The position numbers were made by a program, and so were the translations under genes. DNA of 64,000 nucleotides, taken from Rubripirellula sp. Lineage in GTDB: Bacteria; Planctomycetota; Planctomycetia; Pirellulales; Pirellulaceae. Shown in pieces: positions 11,861-19,845 of this stretch (position 1 is its first letter; every line of letters starts with the position of its first letter). Location: assembly GCA_029245125.1 (NCBI GenBank), contig JAQWPZ010000112.1:52623-116622 (forward strand). The letters run 5' to 3'. Under the pieces are notes generated by a model. It ran no database searches and was not told the DNA's origin. It saw nothing but the letters and a program-made list of their open reading frames with translations.

Positions 11861-12148
11861 ATGAAATCGATCACACTCGATAATGACCGCGGTGAAGTGG
11901 GGACGACACATTTTATGAATCGGCAGAGTCGTCAAGCAGGCGTAAAGCGAATGCCTCTGCCAGGACGGTACGCGATTGTTCTCGGTCCTGTTGTCGGGGC
12001 GGCGGTCGGGTTGCCCGCTTTCCTGCAGGGCAATGCTAGTTTTGCAGGATGGATGATTGGGCTGTTTGCCGCGATCGGCATGATCGCCGGATGTTCTTTG
12101 TGCTTTTACGACTGGTGGTGTGGACGAACCACGCCGCAAGACGATTGA
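11861..12148 (+). CDS. Small hypothetical membrane protein
   Basis: 95-aa ORF with two hydrophobic segments (YAIVLGPVVGAAVGLPAFL; MIGLFAAIGMIAGCSLCF). Confidence 0.45.
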   Translation: MKSITLDNDRGEVGTTHFMNRQSRQAGVKRMPLPGRYAIVLGPVVGAAVGLPAFLQGNASFAGWMIGLFAAIGMIAGCSLCFYDWWCGRTTPQDD

Positions 12149-12257
12149 GGTCGGGCCCTCGGTAAGCACCTGATCGGCCGCCATTGGAGAATGGCCTGGG
12201 GTTGTCGTGTTGGTGTATGTGTAATCGCGGTGTTGCTCACCGTGTTTGTTGGCTTTC

Positions 12258-12282
12258 AACGCGGATCAGCAACGCGGATCAG
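12258..12282. repeat. Direct repeat, 13-bp unit x2
   Basis: AACGCGGATCAGC / AACGCGGATCAGt. Confidence 0.8.
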
Positions 12283-12359
12283 TAGGTCCGGGAGTTGACT
12301 GGCTGTTTGTGAAAGCCCTCCAGCGGTCTCCCGATGCGTCCGATTGCTCTGGCGGTTTT

Positions 12360-12520
12360 TCGTACTCGTACTCGTACTCGTACTCGTACTCGTACTCGTA
12401 CTTGTACTTGTGCTTGTGCTCGTACTTGTACTCGTACTTGTGCTCGTACTTGTACTCGTACTTGTGCTCGTACTTGTACTCGTACTTGTACTCGTACTTG
12501 TACTCGTACTTGTGCTTGTG
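12360..12520. repeat. Hexanucleotide microsatellite, consensus TYGTRC, about 26 copies with 24-bp higher-order structure
   Basis: Seven consecutive TCGTAC, then alternating TCGTAC/TTGTAC/TTGTGC. The 24-mer TCGTACTTGTACTCGTACTTGTGC recurs. Confidence 0.97.
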
Positions 12521-12573
12521 AGAGGGGTGAATCTTGCTTGCCGGAGTAATGTGATGAACGGACGTGTGACGTC

Positions 12574-12622
12574 TTGTTGGTTGTTGGTTGTTGGTTGTTG
12601 GTTGTTGGTTGTTGGTTGTTGG
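12574..12622. repeat. Heptanucleotide microsatellite (TTGTTGG)x7
   Basis: Seven perfect tandem copies, read directly. Confidence 0.97.
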
Positions 12623-12877
12623 TCAGGCAGAGAGGTCGCCAAGTCGGGTGCCTCGCTGTGGTTTTCTGTGCCTGTTCCCGGCTAGACGCGTCGAGGTGAA
12701 AGCTTTGTTTCGCTAGCAAATGGTGATCAAGAAACTGTGTGGAAAGTTGCAAGAAATTTGCTTGACACTGATTTGATCGGTCGGTAAAAAACTGTGCGTT
12801 GCTGATCTAGCAGGTTAGCGACAACACAAATTTGATTGCGTGCTTGGCACGCGCCTGAGTGACATAAGGGGGCAATT

Positions 12878-13903
12878 ATGGAACTCACACACAGGGTATT
12901 TTTATATCTCTGCTGTCACCTGCTGGCGTTTGCCAGTTCTCTTGGTGGTGGCGAAGCACAACGACCGACATCGTCGGTGCAGGTGGATCGCGTTCCGCAG
13001 GTGACGCGTCTGTTCTTTGGTTCGTGTTCGGTCAATCAGCCATTCCGTGGAACGGTTTTGCTATCGAACCAAACAGGTGCCGCATGGGCGATTCGTAAGA
13101 TCGATACAGATTGCGGTTGCTTATCGGTCGTGGCGAACAAGCCGACCTGTGCGGTGGGGCAAGTCATTCAATTGGATGTGCAGTTGGCTGCTGCAAACAG
13201 AGTTGCCAAGTTGCGGCGATCAGTGAGGATTTATTTCGAGGCCATTGATAAGCCCCTCGTACTGAATTTGGATGTGTCGGTGACTGGGCCGATCCAACTG
13301 GCACGAACAGTGTTTGATGTGCAGTCAAACAAGCAGTCCTTGGAAATCGTCGGCATCAAGACGCGGCCAGGAATCAAGATCGATCGTCTGATCAGCGGAC
13401 GCGGCGGCTTTCTGGTTGAGGGTGAGGTCAATCAAGATGACGATTCCTTTCGTGTCTTGATCCAGCCGTTACACGGGTTTGGCACGTTCAGTGACATTCT
13501 TCGTGTTCGTTATGAAGATGAAAAAGATCGCTCCCTCATTGTCGAGGTGCCGATTGAGTTGCGGTGTGTCGATCAGATTCGCTTCTTGCCCTCGACTGTC
13601 TGGATGCAACGCGAAAACGGTCGTTGGGTCGGGGAAACGCGAATGGTTTTGTCTCCTGAGTCAGGGCCGATTGATTTGAAAACCATCAGATGTGTCTTCG
13701 CTGGTTCCGATCCCGATTTGGGAGAAGGCCAATGTGAAGCAAAAATTCAACCATTGTCGCCCGTTCTGTCAGTTGTGCAGGTGACGGTGCCGGACGATGG
13801 TCAACAAGTCATGCCCCATTTCGTTGAGATCAAGGATCGGAATGGATCCTTGCTTGGAACACTTCATCTCTCAAAATTGGGGAAGACAAATGACGATGAC
13901 TAA
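12878..13903 (+). CDS. Secreted DUF1573-like protein
   Basis: N-terminal signal-like segment; 'SNQTGAAWAIRKIDTDCGCLSVV' typical of DUF1573 beta-sandwich proteins. Confidence 0.65.
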   Translation: MELTHRVFLYLCCHLLAFASSLGGGEAQRPTSSVQVDRVPQVTRLFFGSCSVNQPFRGTVLLSNQTGAAWAIRKIDTDCGCLSVVANKPTCAVGQVIQLDVQLAAANRVAKLRRSVRIYFEAIDKPLVLNLDVSVTGPIQLARTVFDVQSNKQSLEIVGIKTRPGIKIDRLISGRGGFLVEGEVNQDDDSFRVLIQPLHGFGTFSDILRVRYEDEKDRSLIVEVPIELRCVDQIRFLPSTVWMQRENGRWVGETRMVLSPESGPIDLKTIRCVFAGSDPDLGEGQCEAKIQPLSPVLSVVQVTVPDDGQQVMPHFVEIKDRNGSLLGTLHLSKLGKTNDDD

Positions 13904-14570
13904 AACTGGATTCTTTTCGACACTGCTTTGGATGATATTGTTGACGCGACCCGCTTTCACCGGCGAACCGCGTGCTCCCATTTTGCCGAATGAAAGTCCT
14001 TTTGATTGGCAATGCACTTACCCGTTCACGGAAACAAATTGCGCTGAAGTGATTGCGAGTTGGGCCGAAGATTACCTGGATGACCCTTCAGACGTCAGTG
14101 AGGATGTGGTTGGGTGTGGTCAATGCACAGCGATTTACGCGACTGATTGGAATGGAGATCAATGGACGGTCGGTTATCGTTGCGGAAATCGCCGTGGTTA
14201 CGAAATCGTCGCGGATGATCTGGAATCGAAGATTCCGCTGTACCGTGAGGGTGATTCCAAGCAAGGTTGGGCTGTTCAGGATTGGGCGATGTTCCCGTGT
14301 GTGCGTACGTGGGAATGTTACGACGGGTGCACTTGGGATCGCGGGGAGCCGGTTTGTTTTGTCGTGATGGTGGTGAGTGTCGGGCGTTTTCAGCCGGTGC
14401 TGGGGGAGCCCTGTGATCAGCAAGGAGGTGTCGGTCCAGGCGTGATTCAGGATCCTGAGGATAAGTCAGGTTTCGACCCAGAGAATCCATTCGGTCTGAA
14501 TCTCGAATCGGATGGCGAACCTAAGTCAATCACGCCTGGAGATCTGGGTACCGGCAGTCGTTGGTATTGA
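13890..14570 (+). CDS. Secreted cysteine-rich hypothetical protein
   Basis: ATG 13890 gives MTMTKTGFFSTLLWMILLTRPAFTGEP (signal-like) and many Cys; overlaps the preceding stop. Confidence 0.6.
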   Translation: MTMTKTGFFSTLLWMILLTRPAFTGEPRAPILPNESPFDWQCTYPFTETNCAEVIASWAEDYLDDPSDVSEDVVGCGQCTAIYATDWNGDQWTVGYRCGNRRGYEIVADDLESKIPLYREGDSKQGWAVQDWAMFPCVRTWECYDGCTWDRGEPVCFVVMVVSVGRFQPVLGEPCDQQGGVGPGVIQDPEDKSGFDPENPFGLNLESDGEPKSITPGDLGTGSRWY

Positions 14571-14675
14571 CCCTTCGGCAACTTGTTGGATCGCTTCACT
14601 CGATGCGATTATCGTTGCCGATTGCAACTTGCAGATTCGGGCGACCGTGATCGACTCCGCGCCGCCTTGTGTCCT

Positions 14676-14752
14676 CGCATGTTTGCTCTTCGCATATTTT
14701 CCGTGCGCATGTTTTCGCTCGTGCGCATGTTTTCACTCGTGCATTTGCATTC
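14676..14752. repeat. Imperfect 18-bp tandem repeats
   Basis: GCATGTTTTCGCTCGTGC / GCATGTTTTCACTCGTGC preceded by a degenerate copy. Confidence 0.6.
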
Positions 14753-14842
14753 GATGTAAACGTACCGGGAGTCGTGGATTCTCGTAGAAGTGAACGGCCG
14801 AACGTCTGGTTTAACTAATCGCTTTTCGAGAGGGGTTCAGTA

Positions 14843-15877
14843 ATGATGTTTGACACTTTTCGCGTTTCAGCATGTTTCCTTTGCGGATACTTGTTGACAC
14901 TATCGCTTGCTTTTGCCGCTGAAAAGAAACCATCTGGTTTCGAGATCGATGTTGCAAAGTTGAAATCGGTGACGCCGGAAACGAAGCATCAGATTCAAGA
15001 TTGGCTGATCGACCTTGAATCGACGCCGCTCCTCGTTCAGCGGTTGGCTGTTGTGATCACGGGCGAGGTGTTTACGGGTGGTAAGATTGGTGAAAAAGAG
15101 ACGGTGAACGCAAAACAGTTTGCCATTGCTTGGGTGACTCAAGCGGGCACAAAGAATCAGAGAGTGATTTTTCAAGACGCAAGCTTGCTCGATCCTGTGG
15201 TTCAGGATCGAGATGGCCAACGATATGTTCAGTCAAACGCGAATGCTCTCGATCAATTGAAACGCGGTGACGAGTACTTTGAGGCACGGGGTTTAAAGCG
15301 GTACCCTCTGTCTCGAAAGCCGCGACTATCGCCTCTGTTGAAAATTTCGGGGGTCTTCTATCCGATCACCGCGACCACGGCCACTGCGACGGAATGGTAT
15401 CGCGGCAGTGCGGCGACTCCACTCACGGCACGGGTGGAAATTGAACGTCTTGTTAACAGTTATCAGCAGGGCGAGAAAACGATCGCCGAGTTTTACTACC
15501 AATCAAATGACAGTGCGGTCCTGTATCGTTACGTCGTATTTGAGGGTGGCGTTCCGGTTCGGGTGGAGGACCGAATGGCAATGAGTTCCCCGGGACGGTT
15601 TCGTCTGGTGAGTTTGTTGCAACCGAAGTCCGCTGATCTGGAACAAATGCAGCAGACGCGTGAGGCGGCGGTTCTCGTTGCCCGGACGCAAGCCAAATGG
15701 GAAAAACTGCAAGCCGATTTGCAGGTGCCGATCGAGATTCGTAGCAGAACCATCAACGGGCCGCACGCGATCGAGTTCGCCGTAAAGTGCGTCTGGCTGG
15801 CCAATGAAAAAATCAAGCCAGTCGTGTTTGAGCCAACATCAGTTGGGAAATTGACACCGCTGCAGTTGATCGAATGA
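14843..15877 (+). CDS. Secreted hypothetical protein
   Basis: 344-aa ORF with signal-like N-terminus (FRVSACFLCGYLLTLSLAFAAEKK). Confidence 0.65.
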   Translation: MMFDTFRVSACFLCGYLLTLSLAFAAEKKPSGFEIDVAKLKSVTPETKHQIQDWLIDLESTPLLVQRLAVVITGEVFTGGKIGEKETVNAKQFAIAWVTQAGTKNQRVIFQDASLLDPVVQDRDGQRYVQSNANALDQLKRGDEYFEARGLKRYPLSRKPRLSPLLKISGVFYPITATTATATEWYRGSAATPLTARVEIERLVNSYQQGEKTIAEFYYQSNDSAVLYRYVVFEGGVPVRVEDRMAMSSPGRFRLVSLLQPKSADLEQMQQTREAAVLVARTQAKWEKLQADLQVPIEIRSRTINGPHAIEFAVKCVWLANEKIKPVVFEPTSVGKLTPLQLIE

Positions 15878-15900
15878 AACTTGTGGTGCACTGAAATGAA

Positions 15901-15954
15901 TGCAGGCCGAACACGTCGCTGTGTCGAAGCCACAGTGGCGTGTCAAAGCCTGCA
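15901..15954. terminator. Long hairpin, candidate bidirectional terminator between convergent genes
   Basis: TGCAGGC/GCCTGCA, ACACG/CGTGT and CTGTG/CACAG nested stems; lies between a + stop (15877) and a - stop (15963). Confidence 0.55.
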
Positions 15955-15962
15955 GCATTTCA

Positions 15963-16946
15963 TCAGGGTGAACCAAGTTGTCGCATCACTCGCTGAACGA
16001 TCTGTTCGATGGTCTCGGGTGGAAGGACGAGCGATTCATCCAAGCCAGCCACTTCGGAGACGAGTGCATCGATCTCGCGTTGAGTTCTTGCGACTGCGTC
16101 ACGCTGCTGGTCGCTTAGTGGTACGCGGCCGGGACCAAGGTTCCAACCACGCGATCTTGCCCCGGCGCGAAACCCTTCCGGAAATTCACCAAGTGAGATC
16201 ATCGCGTCAAAGAGTGGCAGTAGTTGGTACTGCAGACGCATCGCTTCTTGATGATTGCCGGTGATCACATTTCGGTGCACTGCCCGCGTTAGTTCGGGTA
16301 CGACACCGCTTGTTGCATTGGTGCCGCCGTCGGCTCCGGCGATCAGCATCGGAGCGAGCGCGGCATCCCATCCAGTCAGAAACGAAAAGTCGTCGCGCAT
16401 CGGCCGAATCGCTGCAATCATCCGCATCATGTTCGGGAGATCGCCGCTACTGTCCTTGATCCCAATCACTCGAGGGAATTCGGACGCCAGTCGCACGACT
16501 GTGTCGACGTCAATGGGCGAAGCAAACAGTGGAATGTTATATAGCGTGACATCAACCGAAACATTTTCAGCGATCTCGCGAAAGTACGCGTACACGCCTT
16601 CACTGGTGAGTCGGTAATAAAAGGGAGCAACGATGGCGACCGCCCGCACTCCCATGTCACCATACGCGTTGCAGGCTTCGATGGTCGCTTTGACATTCGC
16701 TTCGGCTGCTCCGGCCAGTACAGGGACTCGGCCATTCGCTTGCTCGACCACGATTTGAACGATTCGTCGTCGTTCCTCGGCGGTGAAGCGGACAAACTCG
16801 CCGGTGCTACCATTGGGGTAGATACCGTCGACTCCACGATCGATCAGCCAATCGACGTAGCCACGCAATCGTTCTTCGTCGATTTTCCCCGCTGCATCAA
16901 CCGGAGTGATATTGGGGGTTAGGATTCCGGTGATTCTATCTGCCAT
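15963..16946 (-). CDS. Dihydrodipicolinate synthase (DapA) family lyase/aldolase
   Basis: 'PNGSTGEF', 'TLYNIPLF', 'VIGIKDSSGD' (Schiff-base Lys), TIM-barrel class I aldolase family. Confidence 0.88.
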   Translation of the reverse strand: MADRITGILTPNITPVDAAGKIDEERLRGYVDWLIDRGVDGIYPNGSTGEFVRFTAEERRRIVQIVVEQANGRVPVLAGAAEANVKATIEACNAYGDMGVRAVAIVAPFYYRLTSEGVYAYFREIAENVSVDVTLYNIPLFASPIDVDTVVRLASEFPRVIGIKDSSGDLPNMMRMIAAIRPMRDDFSFLTGWDAALAPMLIAGADGGTNATSGVVPELTRAVHRNVITGNHQEAMRLQYQLLPLFDAMISLGEFPEGFRAGARSRGWNLGPGRVPLSDQQRDAVARTQREIDALVSEVAGLDESLVLPPETIEQIVQRVMRQLGSP

Positions 16947-16957
16947 CGTGAACCGTC

Positions 16958-19393
16958 TTAGATTAGAGAAGCGATCACGAGTGCAACGACACTCATCAGC
17001 TTCAACAGGATGTTCAAGGATGGGCCCGAGGTGTCTTTGAAGGGGTCTCCGACTGTGTCACCAACCACAGCGGCTTTGTGGGCATCGCTTCCCTTGGTCA
17101 GCATCTGGCCGTTTACCTCGAATCCTTCTTCGATCATCTTTTTGGCGTTGTCCCAAGCACCACCGGCATTGGATTGGAAAAGAGCCATCAAGACACCACT
17201 GACGGTTACACCGGCGAGCAAACCGCCGAGCATCAGGGCATTGGTGTTTCCTTCCAGGCCAACCATCTTAGGAACGAAGCCAAAGGCGAGCGGCACCACG
17301 ATTGCTACCAAGCCAGGCACGATCATTTCGCGAATGGACGCTTTAGTCGAGATCTCGACGCACTTGCCATACTCGGCTTTGCCGTCCGCGGCATGGAACG
17401 TTTTTTGATCGGCTTCCGACCAATCCTCAAGTTCCTTCCCCTCATTCTCGTTCATCACATTTAGGGCTGCTTTTAATTCGGGGATGTCTTTAAATTGACG
17501 GCGAACCTCTTCGATCATTGCCATTGCTGCTCGTCCAACGGCGTTCATCGACAAAGCAGAGAAAAGGAAAGGCAACATTCCACCGACGAACAAGGATGCC
17601 ATGACGTACGGGTCGGTGATGTCGATGGCATCGATTTTTGTCTCGGGGTGCGTTGCGTCGTAAGCGACCTTGAAGGCGGCGAAGAGTGCCAGTGCCGTCA
17701 GTGCGGCGGAGCCGATGGCAAATCCCTTCCCGATGGCGGCGGTGGTATTGCCAACAGCATCCAATTTGTCTGTCCGTTCCCGTACTTCACTCGGCAGTTC
17801 GGCCATTTCTGCAATGCCACCCGCGTTGTCGGAGATCGGGCCATAAGCATCCACCGCTAGCTGGATGCCAGTGTTGGACAGCATGCCAACCGCTGCGATC
17901 GCGATCCCGTACAAACCGGCAAGCGAATAGGCGCCAATGATTGCAGCGGCGATGATCAAGATTGGAATCGCGGTCGACATCATGCCGACGCCGATACCAG
18001 AGATGATGGTCGTTGCCGAACCGGTTACCGATTGTCGAACGATTGATTTGACCGGCGGTGTTCCCGTTCCGGTATAAAACTCGGTGATTTTACCAATCCC
18101 AAGGCCAGCACCCAGGCCGAACAAGATGGCAAAGAATACGCCGTTACTGGTGTACTCAAATTCTTCGTAAGTCCAGCTCTCGGGCAACATGAAACGGATG
18201 ATGGCGTAGGTCAGGATCAGCAGGATCACGGCCGATCCCAATTCACCCATATTCAAAGCATGATGCGGATTACCGCCTTCTCGGACCTTCACCAGGAAGG
18301 TTCCAACGATCGATGTTAAAATTCCTACACCGGCGAGAACGAGGGGAAGCAAAACAGCCGAGAGGCCATAAAAGCTATCCATCTCTCCGCTGTTAAACGT
18401 TGTGAAAAATGCGGCGCCAAGCACCATCGTTCCGATGATTGACCCGACATAAGATTCAAACAAGTCGGCCCCCATGCCGGCGACATCGCCAACATTGTCA
18501 CCGACGTTGTCGGCAATGGTTGCCGGGTTCAAAGGGTGATCTTCTGGAATCCCAGCTTCTACTTTACCAACCAAGTCTGCCCCAACATCAGCGGCTTTGG
18601 TGTAGATGCCGCCGCCGACTCGCGCGAACAACGCGATGGACGAAGCTCCAAAGGAGAAGCCGGTCAGCACGGTGATGACTCTCATCAGGCTGGGCTCAGA
18701 ATCCAAGCCGAACAAGGTTGCGTAGACCACGAACAGGACACTCAAGCCAAGCACGCCAAGTCCGACGACTCCCATGCCCATCACTGAGCCGCCGGCAAAG
18801 GCAACTTCTAAGGCTTGTCCCAGACCTGTTTGGGCCGCATTGGTGGTGCGAACATTGGCTTTTGTGGCAACCTTCATCCCAATGAATCCCGCCAGTGCGG
18901 AGCAAATAGCTCCCAACCCGAATGAGAGCGCGATCAGTGGAGAGGATTTTTCACCCTGTGTCGAACCGCCGTAACCCAACACGATCGCGACCAGAACGAC
19001 AAAGATCGCCAAGATTGAATACTCGGCTTTCAAGAAGGACATCGCCCCCTCGGTGATGTTCTGGGCGATCCGAGCCATCTTTTCGCCGCCGACCGGTTGT
19101 TTGGCGACCCAAGACGATCTCCAAAACGTGTAGAGCAGTCCTGCGATCCCGAATAGCGGAATGAAGTAGGACACCAAGGGGATCCCTGTTCCCTGCAGAT
19201 TTTCCGCCGTTGCCTCGGCTGCCACCTCATCGGCTGCCACCTCATCAGCTGCAACCTCAGGGGCATCAGTATCCGCGACTGCCGTTGGGGTCTCGGGGGA
19301 AGCATCCTGCTGGGCGATCGCCAAGGCGGGAGAAAGCGTGATCGCGATGAACACGACTAATGAACAGAGTGGAGATTTGACGAACGCCAGCAT
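16958..19393 (-). CDS. hppA: Membrane-bound ion-translocating pyrophosphatase
   Basis: '[56 protein letters not shown]' signature; '[16 protein letters not shown]'; '[24 protein letters not shown]'. Confidence 0.95.
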   Translation of the reverse strand: MLAFVKSPLCSLVVFIAITLSPALAIAQQDASPETPTAVADTDAPEVAADEVAADEVAAEATAENLQGTGIPLVSYFIPLFGIAGLLYTFWRSSWVAKQPVGGEKMARIAQNITEGAMSFLKAEYSILAIFVVLVAIVLGYGGSTQGEKSSPLIALSFGLGAICSALAGFIGMKVATKANVRTTNAAQTGLGQALEVAFAGGSVMGMGVVGLGVLGLSVLFVVYATLFGLDSEPSLMRVITVLTGFSFGASSIALFARVGGGIYTKAADVGADLVGKVEAGIPEDHPLNPATIADNVGDNVGDVAGMGADLFESYVGSIIGTMVLGAAFFTTFNSGEMDSFYGLSAVLLPLVLAGVGILTSIVGTFLVKVREGGNPHHALNMGELGSAVILLILTYAIIRFMLPESWTYEEFEYTSNGVFFAILFGLGAGLGIGKITEFYTGTGTPPVKSIVRQSVTGSATTIISGIGVGMMSTAIPILIIAAAIIGAYSLAGLYGIAIAAVGMLSNTGIQLAVDAYGPISDNAGGIAEMAELPSEVRERTDKLDAVGNTTAAIGKGFAIGSAALTALALFAAFKVAYDATHPETKIDAIDITDPYVMASLFVGGMLPFLFSALSMNAVGRAAMAMIEEVRRQFKDIPELKAALNVMNENEGKELEDWSEADQKTFHAADGKAEYGKCVEISTKASIREMIVPGLVAIVVPLAFGFVPKMVGLEGNTNALMLGGLLAGVTVSGVLMALFQSNAGGAWDNAKKMIEEGFEVNGQMLTKGSDAHKAAVVGDTVGDPFKDTSGPSLNILLKLMSVVALVIASLI
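19218..19262. repeat. In-frame 15-bp tandem repeat in hppA (three copies; DEVAA)
   Basis: GCTGCCACCTCATCG / GCTGCCACCTCATCA / GCTGCAACCTCAGGG. Confidence 0.85.
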
Positions 19394-19845
19394 GTTGTGT
19401 TTTCCTTCGCCACACGTTTTGGCAACCGCGGGTGGGTTTTATGAGCTGTGAGGGGCTAAAGCAGATTCAATAGGGGAGGCATTATGGGCGATATTTGCGG
19501 ATCTTGGGTATACCTGTTTACCGTGTTCCCCGGGAAAGGACTGGAAACTGAAATAAAGCATTCAGCTTCCCTATGAATATTGCTTGCTTTCTTGGGAATC
19601 GCGGCCCCAAATTTGTCGTCCGATCTAACGCGGAGCAAATTAACTTCTTGTCCCTATGAGATCCGTTTGATTGACCACTGGCGGGGTGGAAACTAAAATG
19701 GGGCATCTCGTCATCCTTTTCGTAAACGTCGACTACGGCATCACTTACACCTGGTAGAAACCGGTAGTAGTTGAGCCCACGCGTTGACCACGCTTGCTGC
19801 CGAATATTGATTCGCAGCGTTTGTTTAACTCGCACTAGGTTTGCG

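Noticed and set aside
11592-11864. ORF between 11303 and 11861 genes
   Set aside because: Overlaps 11303-11677 in another frame and has no recognisable domain; low confidence, left out.
12360-12520. Possible CRISPR array
   Set aside because: The unit is only 6 bp and contiguous, with no spacers and no cas genes nearby.
12246-12752. Five ORFs overlapping the hexamer/heptamer arrays (SYSYSY, TRTRTR, LVLVLV, STSTST, VQVRVQ)
   Set aside because: They exist because a 6-bp period keeps all frames open; both strands and all frames are equally open, with no start context or conserved flank, so they are not called as genes.
14512-14787. ORF overlapping the end of the 13890 gene
   Set aside because: Out-of-frame overlap with a better-supported gene; the Cys/Phe-rich tail is produced by the 18-bp repeats.
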